DNA of 64,000 nucleotides, taken from NCBI GenBank assembly GCA_024195265.1, contig JAJLRJ010000002.1, positions 51,501,043 through 51,565,042 of the forward strand. The letters run 5' to 3'. This DNA is from Dendrophyllia cribrosa (Eukaryota; Cnidaria; Anthozoa; Scleractinia; Dendrophylliidae). The notes below the pieces were generated by a model, which was not told the origin of the DNA, did no database searches, and saw only the letters and a program-made list of their open reading frames with translations. The position numbers and the translations under genes are program-made. Positions 47,501 through 58,075 of the stretch are shown here, piece by piece (within the stretch, counting starts at the first letter, position 1; the number at the start of each line of letters is the position of its first letter).

Positions 47501-49256
47501 TCAGACAGCCGTCTTTGCGGTAAACTGTGTCAACTGAATCGTTGGCAGGATTTGAAGAGCGGAATTGTTAGGAGCTTTTGGCTGATAAAATACGCTGCTC
47601 CATTCAATATATATCTATGTTTAGTTTAACTTTATAGTGTTTGTAATTAGAACGTTCCTTTCATTTTTGAGCTCGTGATTTTGTAAACAAAACAATTCGA
47701 ACTGAATTCAGGAGTTGCACAACAAATCCAATAAGTTCATAAACACATTTAATCATATAATCATAACAATTACCTTGCTCCATTGATTCATCACTGTTTT
47801 CACACATAATTCTGCTCCTTGCGCTTTTCAACGGAGTTGTTTTTTCTTGTTTAGGACATTGACTTCTTGTACTCGCTTTCAGTTTGAATGGACTTCCCAC
47901 GATCTCGTTTCCTTCAACTTCGATAGAAACCGTGAATTCTCCAGGGGTTGTTGGTCTGTAGGAAATTGAATAACTGCCATTCTTCAAGTCCGTCACAACG
48001 GTCTTTATATTATCATTTGACAATGATGTGATTTTGACGCTGACTTGATCTATCTCACTGTAAGTTGTTTGGCCTACCGAATTCTTAGTAATTACTGTAA
48101 AAGAGCAATCCTCGCCTACCAGACACTCTGTGAGGTTCTTGCCTTCTGCCACTGACAGTGAAGGCTCAGTATCGGTTGTAATCAACTTTCCCGGTGCGTC
48201 TTTTAGGAAGGAAACATCACTTTGAACGTACTTGACCCCGGAGTAACCAAGCTTCGGCGTAGCTTGAAAAGGCACAGAAAGTTCTTGAAGCCTCTGTTCA
48301 ATTGTTCCTTTGACGTTTAAAATTTCCGGTAAATTCTTTCGAAGAAGAACTTCTTCACTAAATGCCAAAGTGTTCTCTATTTCCATCAGTTTGCCGTCTA
48401 AGCTAGCCATCTGGGTGTCGAAGGCATCTTGGAACCCTGCTTTCTGTTGGACTAACCGTTCAGTCACGCTTACTTCGTGTTGACGAATTAATAAAATGCA
48501 GCGTTCAGCGACGCGCTTGACTTCTTTGGTCGCTTCTTCGATACTACCGTTTACTTGAAGTCTTCTTTTCTCCAGAGAACCTTTGTAGCTCCTCAAACGA
48601 GAGCAGTTTTCCTGAACCTCGCGCACTTTGATTTCAATTTCAGACTTGTTGTTTTCAAGTCCTTGGTCAAGCGAGATTTTCTTGTGGTCTTGATGCTCCA
48701 ATATGGCGCAGTTTAGACAAATGCAAATTTGGCACCTTTCGCAGTAAAACCTCATTTCATCCTTGTGTTTCTTGCAAAAGTTTGCCCTTCGAGCATAATC
48801 TTGGACATCGCTTGACTCAAAGTTCCCGATTTCTTTAACATGATGACCCTTAAAAATTTTTCCTTTCATATGGGCACTAATGCAATCATCACACAAGAAG
48901 CTATTGCAATCAGAACAATAAAATTTCAAAGACTTCTTTTCGTCGCAGATTCCACAGCGAGGTGAATCTTCTTGTCCTTGCCCACTATAAGCCTCCACGA
49001 TTTCCACAAGCTGCTTGCAGAACAAATTGGATGGCAGGCTTTGAATATTGTTAGGACACTCGGTGATCTGACGACATGTCGGACAACTCAACTCTCCTTC
49101 ACGTTGCTGCCGTAACCAAGTTTCCATACAGGTCTTACAGAACGTGTGCAGACATTTCAGTATTTTGGGTTCGTTGATCTCACTAAACTGCTCCTGACAC
49201 ACAGAACACTCCAAATGATTCTTAACATTATCGAAAAAGCTTTTACACCGAGCCAT
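38494..49256 (-). CDS. Locus B: TRIM45-like / KH-like / macrodomain / Deltex fusion E3 ligase
   Basis: Predicted 1253-residue protein from six exons: 49256-47774, 46825-46010, 44187-43270, 42117-41911, 40744-40477, 38563-38494. Order: RING (C17, C20, C35, H37, C40, C43, C58, C61), B-box 1 (about 101-143), B-box 2 (about 160-200), coiled coil, filamin repeat (about 355-465), acidic linker, KH-like region, macrodomain, Gly/Pro-rich linker, Deltex RING (complete C3HC4) and DTC. Junctions 1-4 are phase 1, junction 5 is phase 2, and all have GT-AG ends. Vertebrate DTX3L (KH-like plus RING-DTC) works with the macrodomain protein PARP9; here comparable parts would be one chain together with a TRIM ligase. 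Likely role, by inference: ubiquitination steered by ADP-ribose, perhaps in innate defence. A split into two transcripts (TRIM alone, KH-macro-Deltex alone) cannot be excluded. Confidence 0.8.
39007..39681. mobile_element. 675-bp non-autonomous DNA transposon in B last intron
   Basis: Ends CTCAAGTAACTTAAGGCTTG and CAAGCCTTAACACACTTGAG are inverted. The intron of A at about 58530 reads TTTTAATATATCGAAAATGG straight through, an empty site consistent with a 2-bp duplication. No open frame inside. Confidence 0.75.
39841..40165 (-). mobile_element. LINE 3'-end insertion in B last intron
   Basis: (GAATA)n then GAAACTTTATTAAAGTGTCA...TTTGGGGACACC. Locus A at about 58675 reads CATTCATTCGATCCGACC without it. 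Confidence 0.7.
40477..40744 (-). CDS. Locus B exon 5: DTC domain
   Basis: 268 nt, acceptor TTTTTAG, donor [51 protein letters not shown] and WNDIYHKTS. Confidence 0.9.
41911..42117 (-). CDS. Locus B exon 4: Deltex-type RING
   Basis: 207 nt, acceptor TTTATAG, donor GTAAAA. CPICLDPI, CKHVFCSGC and CPVCQ give all eight ligands. GNQPRGEM and VPGYEG lead into DTC. Confidence 0.9.
42580..43110. repeat. TTCGAAATAGC-type repeat array in B intron 3
   Basis: Several copies of GTTCGAAATAGCGGG / AATAACCGGGG words at 42575-42612 and 42945-43090, in tandem and partly inverted, typical of Tigger/pogo-like element ends. Confidence 0.5.
43270..44187 (-). CDS. Locus B exon 3: macrodomain
   Basis: 918 nt, acceptor TTTCAG, donor GTAAGC, phase 1-1. 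About 180 residues form a macrodomain: VYKGDITNEQVDVIVNAADE, the DGGMAKAIL loop, VVHAVGPRW and LPAIGSGIYGMP. The NAAD and DGG-A patterns resemble the PARP9/14 type. The GGGGVD-like loop of MacroD hydrolases is absent, which favours ADP-ribose binding over removal. The last ~120 residues are Gly/Ser/Pro-rich; the final third corresponds to the small linker exon of loci A and C. Confidence 0.88.
45576..45622. repeat. Poly-C tract in B intron 2
   Basis: About 47 nt of C with two T interruptions. Confidence 0.9.
45663..45885 (+). mobile_element. tRNA-derived SINE in B intron 2
   Basis: A-box-like GGTGGTGAGATAGAG, then TGATCCGGGTTCGAAGACCG (B box with one inserted base), then a tail with CTCCCGCAAAAACAAACATTCC and TTCCAGTTCGATCTTG, which I recognise as a conserved SINE tail common in marine invertebrates. 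No cloverleaf, so not a functional tRNA. Confidence 0.6.
46010..46825 (-). CDS. Locus B exon 2: acidic linker and KH-like region
   Basis: 816 nt, acceptor TTACCAG, donor GTTAGT, phase 1-1. The first ~95 residues are charged and probably disordered (HEEEQEE). Then come FEIKPKIVKVFVEAHDKELE, a KYHVEIP strand, a helix (YEEACNKFISLYQKMY) and a second weaker repeat (ISNISKKFPISVERN...WELYGEASNIEEALKYL). This alternation resembles the KH-like modules of DTX3L and PARP10/14. The KH-like call is by pattern and needs a profile search. Confidence 0.65.
47774..49256 (-). CDS. Locus B exon 1: TRIM RING-Bbox-CC-filamin
   Basis: 1483 nt, ATG at 49256 (the open frame begins ten codons earlier without an ATG). 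Donor CAAG|GTAATT. Read-through past the donor stays open for about 37 codons before a stop, so an intron-retained TRIM-only product is possible. Confidence 0.85.
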
Positions 49257-49298
49257 AACTGCCAAAAGAAGACAGTAATTTAACACGAAGAACTATAT

Positions 49299-49318
49299 TT
49301 CCTAGAATTGACGGAAGT
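49299..49318. promoter_or_regulatory. Candidate STAT (GAS) and ETS-like sites upstream of locus B
   Basis: TTCCTAGAA (49299-49307) and ACGGAAGT (49311-49318), 43-62 bp upstream of the ATG, at the same spacing as in locus C. In locus D the aligned region (TTTCTAGGATC, near 22480) is degenerate. Confidence 0.35.
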
Positions 49319-49439
49319 TGAAAGAGTGGTTCCCAGGTTCTACTCGGTATTACAAATGGCGGCAGGACCGTCCCGAGTAGATAGACAGATACAGGTAGAG
49401 GGCCTTTTTCAATTTAAACTGGCGGGGCGGGCGAGCAAG

Positions 49440-51880
49440 GCGACTAATAAGGAAATAGCGTTTTCGGGCCGGGGTTCTATTTAGCGGTTAACAATCTCAA
49501 ACCGTTGTTAAGACGAAACGAAGACATTTCACCGTGTTTTACGAGACAAAATGCTTCAAGATTTTTGGAGTATTTGCAGACCTGCCAACCCCTGAGAAAC
49601 GAAAATCTGGAGTAACATGTAAAAAAATCTGGAGATTCTGTAAAAAGTAGTGAGATTTTGTTTTTTGTCTAGGTTAAGATTAAGCAAACGGCAAAACCCC
49701 CGAAAATATACCAGTGATTGGGAGAAACAGTTTTTGAACTCAAACGTGCACCTTCTTTGAAAGGATAAGAAGGTATCACGTGTCACAAACTGGAGCAACA
49801 ACTTTTCTCATAGACTTGCCACAAGTCGACTGCAAAGTTTCCGAGAGCACGACAAAGTCGTGAAAAGCGAGCGACGAAAACGAAAAACGTACTTTGAGAA
49901 AGTCTAACTTTTTTTACTCCCTTGGGAATTAAAAGTTTGATCTGGGGCTACTCATTACCTACCTTCTGCCTATTTTCTGAGCAGGTTCATCTTCCCGATC
50001 CGAATCAAAATGAGAGTCAGAATCTTTCATTTCCTCCGCTAATCCAGAACTTCTCTTCGCCATTTTGATTGCACAAGCGCCGGCGCATAGAATCGCAAAG
50101 ATTACAGGGAAACAAAGCAAGGAATCGAGGTGCCGTTAATGGTTAACTTTTCGCTACATAAAAAGAGGCCTAGGAACTAGGCGACCGCTGATAAAAATTC
50201 TGAGACCTAGGAACTAGGCAACCGCTGATAAAGATTCTGAGGTCTCTTATGAACGAGTAGTCAGAACAGGAAAAATGACTACAAGCATTTATATTTCTCA
50301 TTATATTTCCATTTTTGGCTCAACGAGGTAATAAATTTCATTTCAAAATCTTTTCCAACAGAAACGTGAGATTAAGATACTTCGTCGTGAGACCGTGGGA
50401 AAAGATTGAAAATCGTGAGACTGTCGGCGGAATCGTGAGAGTTGGCAGGTCTGTATTTTGGCAACCTTGACCAGGGGGTTTAACGCTCAGCCCCCCACCG
50501 TTATGAAAGCGAAGAAGGCCCTGGGAACGAGGTTGGAAACGTGGTAGGCCTGTGCAGCTCTAATAGCCAATCTTTTCTGAAGATCTATTTGTCAGTGGAT
50601 ATTCGGATCAATATGTTTGCTAATTACTGTTTTGAAGTTTAACCAACCTACGGGTTTGCCTCGGCAAATGCACTTACTCCCCATTCATGTTCTACTCACT
50701 AATCAGTCCTAGTAAGCTCAAAACAGCTGTTCATGGTTGCCTCTCCGAGGCCGGCATAAATTTAGCTGTACCCATGCGTATCGCGAAGGGAAGGTTGAGT
50801 AGCAGCCTCGTTTTCAGGACCTTCTCCGCATTCAAAATGGCGGCTCGGAATCCCCCTGGATAATACTGCTCAACTACTCCAAGAATCGAGGAGTATGTTC
50901 TCTTCCAGCCTGCGCGCAGACGTCTCCTTTTTCCTTTGTGACTTATTTGTGACTATTACTAGTAACTATTTATTTATTTTAATCTAATTTTTAGAATGTC
51001 CCCATATTAGTAAGGGAGATTTCTCCCTGGCTAGGCGGTCTTTTGACATTTAAATAAAGTTTATGATGATGATGTGAGCGAGGAAATCGTAGACGCCTGC
51101 ATGCAGGCTAGTTCTCTTCACGCTAGTTTCTATTTATTATAAGATTTGTCATTCGCAGTGCCTACATTTATCTTATTCAGCAGAACGGAAATGTATCCCC
51201 GGCAGACACGTGATCACTTGCAGGTGCGAAAATTTTATAATTTTTCTCGCAGTCTACACTCGCGCGAAACTCGCGCCTTCGTGAAACCCAAATAAGAAGG
51301 CCTGCTCGCCAGCTAACTTTTCCTTTTCCTAGTGACCTTGCCTTCTCATAAGCTTTTTCTGTAATATTGTATTGCTGTGTTAATAATAATAAAAATCAGC
51401 AAAGGCTTCGACTCGTGGAAGCAGGTCACTTGCAGAAAAATATCTTTATGTAAGAAAAAGTGGGAAAGCTTCCTAGGTTAACATTCCTTTGGTTATTTTA
51501 GGTACCAAATACTCAAAGTCAGAATAATATATTGTTAGGTTATCGAAAAACTGAAAGGATAAAGTTCAATTAGCCTTCAGACGTAGAGTGTTTATTGTCA
51601 GCGCGACCAGCCCGTGCCGTCTGCAGGAGCTATTCATTTGTCCCAGAGACTTATTGTGCCAAAGTTTGGAAGGAATCGGTTGCTATGGCAACGAGATATG
51701 ATGTAATAAGCAGCATAGGTGAACTCATGATTGGAATGCGTTTTTTTTCACTTTTTTATGCTGTATCATTTTTTACAACTCTAGCATAAAACAGTTTCAA
51801 TTTCCGCGCTTTTTTGTCATAAATTTAAAATTTGAACAAAATCTAAGATGGCGGTCATCTTGGCCGCTATATAAAACGTT
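49440..51880. repeat. Segmental duplicate block, 5' flank of B
   Basis: Co-linear with 33420-34930 apart from extra sequence at about 49570-50450 and a LINE end at 50940-51075. No host gene seen. Confidence 0.75.
50940..51075 (+). mobile_element. LINE 3'-end insertion inside a foldback MITE
   Basis: TTTTTAGAATGTCCCC...GGTCTTTTGACATTTAAATAAAG then (GAT)n. Flanked by TGTGA on both sides. The copy at 33970 reads CCTTTGTGAGCGAGG uninterrupted. Confidence 0.75.
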
Positions 51881-51928
51881 TTCAAAATATCGTAACAGTA
51901 CAAAAACCCAAAAGGGGGCGTAGCAACC

Positions 51929-51956
51929 ACCCCCCCCCCCCCCCCCCACCCCCCAT
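51929..51956. repeat. Poly-C tract
   Basis: C run with one A. The paralogous spot at 35040 has no such tract. Confidence 0.9.
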
Positions 51957-52519
51957 TGTACCACGGTGGGGTATAACTTTGCGTGTACGTCCGAGAGTTG
52001 AAACGACATGAACACAAAAGAAACTATTAATTTTCTTCCACATAGATTTATTTAGATAATTATGTTCAACAAAATTACATATGCATGCAAAATAATCCTT
52101 CGTTATCTGACGTAGCAGAACAAAACATAGCAATTGATCCTTGTCTAACAACCTTGGTCAACTGGATGAAGCAATAGGTCTTTTTAAAAATATGATTCAA
52201 TGTCCAGATTTAGCCTAGCATGGACGTAATACATAATTATTTAAACCTCGTTGTCTTTTTACAGGACATGTAACCAGATTGTGCTTGAGCAAAGCGTGTT
52301 TTAGAATAAAAGAAAGCTGAAAAATTGCTTCTAAACTTTGAATTATTTGAAAGTAAAATCATTTTGCATTAAAACCTTTGTATCTGCATACACTATGTAA
52401 ATTTAAGGCGTTGAGAACATGATGAACACGAACTCTAGATCTTGCTAAAAACAGCAATATAAGGCATAAAACTTCCTGAATACGAGGCTAAAGCCTGGTT
52501 TTCACTCAGACATAAGCAT

Positions 52520-53175
52520 ACGAATAAGCATAAACGGAAGCATAAGACTTTGTGTAACGTGAAATACGGACATTGACATAAGTACAACATTGGTCCTTAA
52601 TTATGCTTACAGTTGCTCTAATTCTTATGTCAGCCCGATTTCACGTGGTCATCAAAGTGGTTATACTTCCCATTTAGACCTCAAAACTATATATTATACA
52701 TTATTCAGAACCCATGATACACGAAATAGACTTCTAGTATCCAAGCTAATGCTTGAGAAAACAAACATTTAAATTCAGTTATAAAGTAGTACACTGCATA
52801 GTTACACGTGTTGCCTTACTCAATGGACTGAAGTGACAGAAGCAGAAATGCATGGTTGCAACTCTGCAAAGTTGTCAAAGTTCATTTGAGTTCCTTTTGC
52901 CATTACAAGCCAATGAAAAAAAGAAGGGCGTTTCCGCAACTAAAATATTCTTTTTACACCGGTAAAGTATCATTGGTGGACTGTAATTAAGGTGACTCGC
53001 TCGAAATGCAAAATGCGCTCATCTGTGACCTGGATGCAATTTCGCAACGGCAAACGTTTTGTTAACTTCTTTGTTTTTTACTCTATTGCAATTATTATTT
53101 TTGTATCTGCTAGCTTAAAATAAATACAGCATCCAAAATCTGGATTTGCGCAAACCCCTCATTTCATATTAAAGC
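52520..53175. repeat. Partial duplicate block matching 35040-35870
   Basis: Co-linear, for example CATAAACGGAAGCATAAGAC at 52529 and 35056. Contains an extra copy of the gene 3'-flank words without a Deltex exon. Confidence 0.7.
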
Positions 53176-53254
53176 CCTCCTAGAAAATTATTTGGCTCAA
53201 AATTTCGGAATCGACTTCCTTTGATACAGTCTAGCCGTGATGTGGCCAAGTTAC

Positions 53255-53414
53255 TAGCCTGTTCCAGGCTCCGAGATAGCGGGGAACGCGCGAAGTAAAA
53301 AAAAAAAAGGAAAAAAGGCACTGGGAAACTGGGAGATGACCAGTTCGCCCGTGATTTTTTTCCCTTTTTTATACTTCGCGCGTTCCCCACTATCTCGGAG
53401 CCTGGAACAGGCTA
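53255..53414. mobile_element. Foldback MITE, TAGCCTG ends, perfect 9-bp target duplication
   Basis: About 42-bp near-perfect inverted arms (TAGCCTGTTCCAGGCTCCGA...). Flanked by CCAAGTTAC at 53246-53254 and 53415-53423. Confidence 0.9.
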
Positions 53415-54149
53415 CCAAGTTACAAAAAATTCGTCGGAACAAAAACGCTGCAACAGAAATGTCGTCAACTTAGGAGCTTATTTCCACCCAAGGTGAAATA
53501 AATATTTATTGTGCCTCGAAAAATAATAATCATGGACACTCAACACCAAGAATATGTTGTATAGGCATGCGTTATATCTTACAGCAAGTGCGATTGCGAA
53601 TGCTACAAACCATTAAAATTTACTGAATCATGATCACTTTTTAGACCAACGCACATGGCGAAAACGCGCTAAATATGTAATATTGCTCTCCTCTTAATTT
53701 TACCGAGATTATATATTATTTCCTCCTAAAACATATAACAACAAGAAACTGGTAGTATTGGTGAAACTTCCGAACCGGTTTTGGTCACTCTACACTGTAG
53801 GTGTTCATTCTTGGTTGATAAAGAACTTGTCGAAACTACGGCATTTGCCCTGTGGTCTTGCACGCAGATTTTATGCTTCGTTGTTTACGAATGGTAATGA
53901 AATTTGACAATTCGTCAGGAGAGACTGAATTGACTTTACCGTATGGTTGACTGGTTTTTTTTTTGTTTGTTTGTCCGTTTTTGTTAGCAATCGACTTTTT
54001 CCCACTATGAAGTAAAACTTATAAAACGCAAAGCCGCATTTTAAGAGACATTTTTAGAGACACAAACATTTGTATTGTTTTGACTACACCATCTTCACCT
54101 AGCATCAAGTATGAGAGCTAGAATTAATTCTATGGAAGTTTCTATGTAG

Positions 54150-54237
54150 TTCAAACATACATACATACATACACACATCAATACATACATAATACATACA
54201 TAGCATACATACATACATACATACATACATACATACA
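54150..54237. repeat. (CATA)n microsatellite, probable LINE tail
   Basis: CATACATACATA units with interruptions, directly at the 3' end of the minus-strand LINE that follows. Confidence 0.85.
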
Positions 54238-55375
54238 ACTTTATTTAAATTCGGTAAAATCATTCAGTATATATATAAAAAGTGACAATTATATCATTAA
54301 AAATATATATACACTTCACTTACTGTTTTACAAGGTTGCCGAGTGGGAAACCGATGATTGAAATAGTCGGTTTATTTCCCTTTTAAATTGCCCTATTGAC
54401 TTGATTCTCCTTACATCTTGTGGTAAGGAGTTCCACAACTGAGCCCCGCTATAGCTAAAACTACGCTTTAGATAATTGCTGGTTTGCACGTGACGTCACG
54501 GCGGCCATGTTGGTGGTCAAGAACAAAAGCGTTTCTCTCCGCTGGGAACTAAACTCTATTTTCATGCAAATTCTGCGACAAAAATTGTATTGTTTTGACC
54601 ACCAACATGGCCGCCTTGTCACGTGGTTGCAAACCAAGAATTGGTGCGTGGCTTGGGCAATGTTAGTTTCCCGCACGAATTTCGTAAATCGTAATTTGTG
54701 CTTCGTGTATTGAATAGGTCCTGCAAGTACACTGGGGCTAATTTGTTGAGGGACTTAAACATCACAACTGCCTTTTGGTTTTTTCGTCTTATTGAGAGTG
54801 AATCCCATTTCAGCCTTTCCAGGAGTACGTTGGAGCTTGTCTCGTAATTAGCCCTCGCAATCACCCTGGCTGCACGGTTCTGTAATTTTTGCAGTTTATC
54901 GCTCACTTGGTTACTAAACCCATCCCAGACGAAGCTACAGTAATCGAAATGGGGCTGGATTAGGGCGTTATAAATTTGTATTGCAGTAGATTGAGAGACA
55001 AAAGGCCTAATGCGCTTTAGAGCACCTATTGCTGAAGATACCTTTTTACATACTTCGTTAATATAATTTGACCAAGAGAGTCTATCGTCGATTGTAAGAC
55101 CTAGCGACGTAGTATAATCCACTCTCTCGCTTTGTTGATTTTCTAAACTGACACAGATTTCGTCATTACTCTCCACAAGTAGCCTCTGACGAGAACCTAT
55201 GATCATTAACTCGGTTTTCGCAACGTTAAGGCTAAGCCTATTCGTTTTTAGCCAGCAATTGAGATTCGCGAGTTCAGAGTTTATCATCGGTTCAAGATCA
55301 GCGAGAGTACGGCCAGGAATGCTGAAATTAGTGTCATCTGCGAACTTTTTTGCGCAGGCTGTAGTTTTTCAACAG
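54238..55375 (-). pseudogene. 5'-truncated LINE, jockey/CR1-like, split by a MITE
   Basis: The minus strand begins at the RT motif FADDTN (near 55340), continues through LNCWLKTNRLSLNVAKTEL, LGLTIDDRLSW, ALIQPHFDYCSFVWDGF and LQKLQNRAARVI, then, after the MITE at 54477-54638, YLKRSFSYSGAQLWNSLPQD. The end is next to a microsatellite. Truncation at the 5' side is typical of LINE insertion. Inactive. Confidence 0.85.
54477..54638. mobile_element. MITE TGCTGGTTTGC...GCAAACCAAG inserted in a LINE
   Basis: 162 bp, almost identical to 27490-27652. AAT on both sides (54474-54476, 54639-54641). Removing it with one AAT restores the LINE reading frame PRTNYLKR. Confidence 0.9.
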
Positions 55376-55713
55376 TTTTTAAAAACGTGTGTTTGTTAAA
55401 TAATGTAAACGAAAGGTTTCCCAAAAGCAATTAGATCGCGCTTGATTCCTTACTTAAGGAGCTCACAAACAATGACTCCATTGAAGCAAATATGCCTGAG
55501 AACTACACCCCAAGGTATGGTGTTACACCCCTGACGAATCGTGAAGTATTTTGTCACGTGACACACCAGGAAGTTTTCGTAGGTTCTATTCAGCGATTAG
55601 TAATCTGAAACCGTTGTTTAAACAAAACGAAGACATTTCATCATGTTTTACGCAACAAAATGTTCCAAGAGTTTTGGAATATTTTAGCAGCCTTGACCAG
55701 GGATTTCTACGCT

Positions 55714-55745
<32 letters not shown>

Positions 55746-55747
55746 CC
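55714..55747. repeat. Poly-C tract
   Basis: C run ending in CCTCCCC. Absent from the paralogous position near 36215. Confidence 0.9.
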
Positions 55748-55956
55748 ATTTTAACAGCGGAGAAGGCCTGCGGACGAGGTTGGGAAAGTGGTAGGCCTGT
55801 GCCGCTTTCAACACTTATCTTTTTCTAAACATGTTAGCGGCACACGCAGTCCTGTAAGACCCTGTAATGCGGTACAGTATGCCTGCCAATTACTGTTTTG
55901 CAGTCCGCAACAACTGTATCCACATAGCGTGTTTGGAAATGCAACCGGGGAGGGCG

Positions 55957-55984
55957 GGGGTGGGGGGGGGGGGGGGGGGGGGGG
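55957..55984. repeat. Poly-G tract
   Basis: G run with one T, about 210 bp after the poly-C tract. The equivalent site at 36417-36443 has a shorter G-rich run. Confidence 0.9.
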
Positions 55985-58005
55985 TGAGGACCGCTGGACC
56001 TCTGAAATTTTGCAACCCTATACTAGACTAGAAGCTGAAAATTCCTACCCTATCCCAGACTTGCTATTTTTAGAACTTTATCACTAAAAGTGTTTGTAAT
56101 TGCAAACCATCTGTCAACAATCTTCCCGCGATGATTTCATTTCCGTTTAGAGAAGACTCTTTTTCGTCCGAGTTTCAATTTCTATTCTAGACTTAATTTT
56201 TTATAATCATTATTGATCAGTTTCCCGGCAAATGATACCCTATTCTAGGCCAAAACACTCTGATTTCTATTCCCTATCCCAGACTAAACTGCTTGAAAAC
56301 CATACCCTTCACAGCGGCACATACCCATAAAGCTTAAAAAATGAGAGTACACCCCACCCCTCCCCCACCCCCCACCCCTCCCCCTCCCTCCCTCTCCCCG
56401 GGACTGCAACCTTCGTGTTTGCCTTTGAAGTCTGTGCACTCAACAGCAATCAGCAAACGCACATAACATTCATGTTCTACTTGCTGATGAGACCTAATTA
56501 GGACAAATCCACTGTTCATGGTTGACTCTCCAAGAGTATTATTTAGCTGTACCCATGCGCAGAACATGTTGAGTAGCAGCCGGGTCCCCTGGGGACTTCT
56601 CCGCATTCACAGCCAAAAAGACTCTCCAAGAATCCTGAAGTATTATGTAACGTCACACATCATGCGTCACGAGACAAATAACTCCGCGAGATTCGCCAGC
56701 CTTTTCCATGGACTTCTTCGCACCATTGTTTTCCTGAAGCGTCCGTTATGATAATTGTGGCAGTGAAAAACGAAAGTGCTGGTTGCGTTATGCACTTCAG
56801 AGTTCGCGTGTTATTGAAAAGTGCAGTTAAAATGGCGGCCTGTCTTTCAGCACACATCACACACTGTTCCACTTTGTTTGTTTGTTTTTTTTTTTTATCC
56901 TGGTCAGTATTAAGCGGTTACCCGTTGCATGATACGTCTGGGATTATTACCACTATCCCCAAGTCCATCACAAGTTTACCCCGAGTATTACACCGCTATT
57001 GCGCCCTCAAAACTGCTTTATTCAGGACCCACGACACAGAAAACATTTACATACTAGTGATTTAATAGTATCCAACGTAATGCTTGAGAAAGCAAACATT
57101 TCAATTCTGATATATTGGTTAACTGTTTACAGTTACACGACATGTTGCCTTTCTGTTGGACTGATGCGACAAAAGCAGAAATTAGGTGTTGTTATCAAAG
57201 TTCCTTTTGAGTTCTATACTTTACATCACAAGCTGTTCAATGGGAATAGATGTGTGTTTCTGTAGTTCAAATTAAGACACCTTGCACCGATACTTACAGC
57301 TGTACAGTACTTTGCAGTTTTTGGCATGGTTTGGTGAGTTAACTTGTTTCCAAGAACTCCTTCGACAACCTACACAAGGTTTAAACGTAAAAGGCTCAAA
57401 TAATACGCTGCTTAGTACTGATTTTCTTGGTTCGTTGATTTGTTACTATGGCTCCGTAAGCAGAAACCGTTACATTGCAAAATGAGTAAACTACGTCAGT
57501 GTCACTTTTCGGTATTATATGCATGCAAAAGACATAACTGTTCAGTCCCATGCGTCTCTCTCCGTCCCGTTTTTACGCACCCATGCTTTTATGCGACCTC
57601 TCTCCACCACTAAAAAGTAAGGTTTAAAAATTATATTGAACAGAACTGATATGCGTCATATCCAGTAAATTCGCAACCCATGCAAAACTACATTGCATAT
57701 AAAAAGTATTAAAACTCTATTAAACCTGCTATACCTAGATGTTCTTATTCATGAGTTATTATTGACTTCTTTCGTACGGAACACTGAACACGTGCACTAG
57801 GTAAAATTGATCGATACCTGTCATATTTGACCGTTATTTCTCCAAACTACAAAACTTAAAGAGCAGCTTCCTCCGTCTCAGCAACTGCTTCCCTGCATGC
57901 ATTACGAAATAAAGACATAACACTAAACTATACATCATATCCCGTAAACAGACAACGGAAAAGTACATTGCATATTGCAGGTAAGAGTGATAAGGTTTTC
58001 CTCAG

Positions 58006-58075
58006 TCAGCGGATTCCTTTTGTAGCCAACTCTTCTTTAACTCGCCGCAGGTAGTCTGGATCGGGATATCCAAAC
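58006..58075 (-). CDS. Locus A terminal exon
   Basis: 70 nt, FGYPDPDYLRRVKEELATKG then IR and TGA. Confidence 0.85.

Noticed and set aside
54150..54237. CRISPR-like periodic repeat
   Set aside because: Simple (CATA)n microsatellite without spacers, in a eukaryotic LINE tail.
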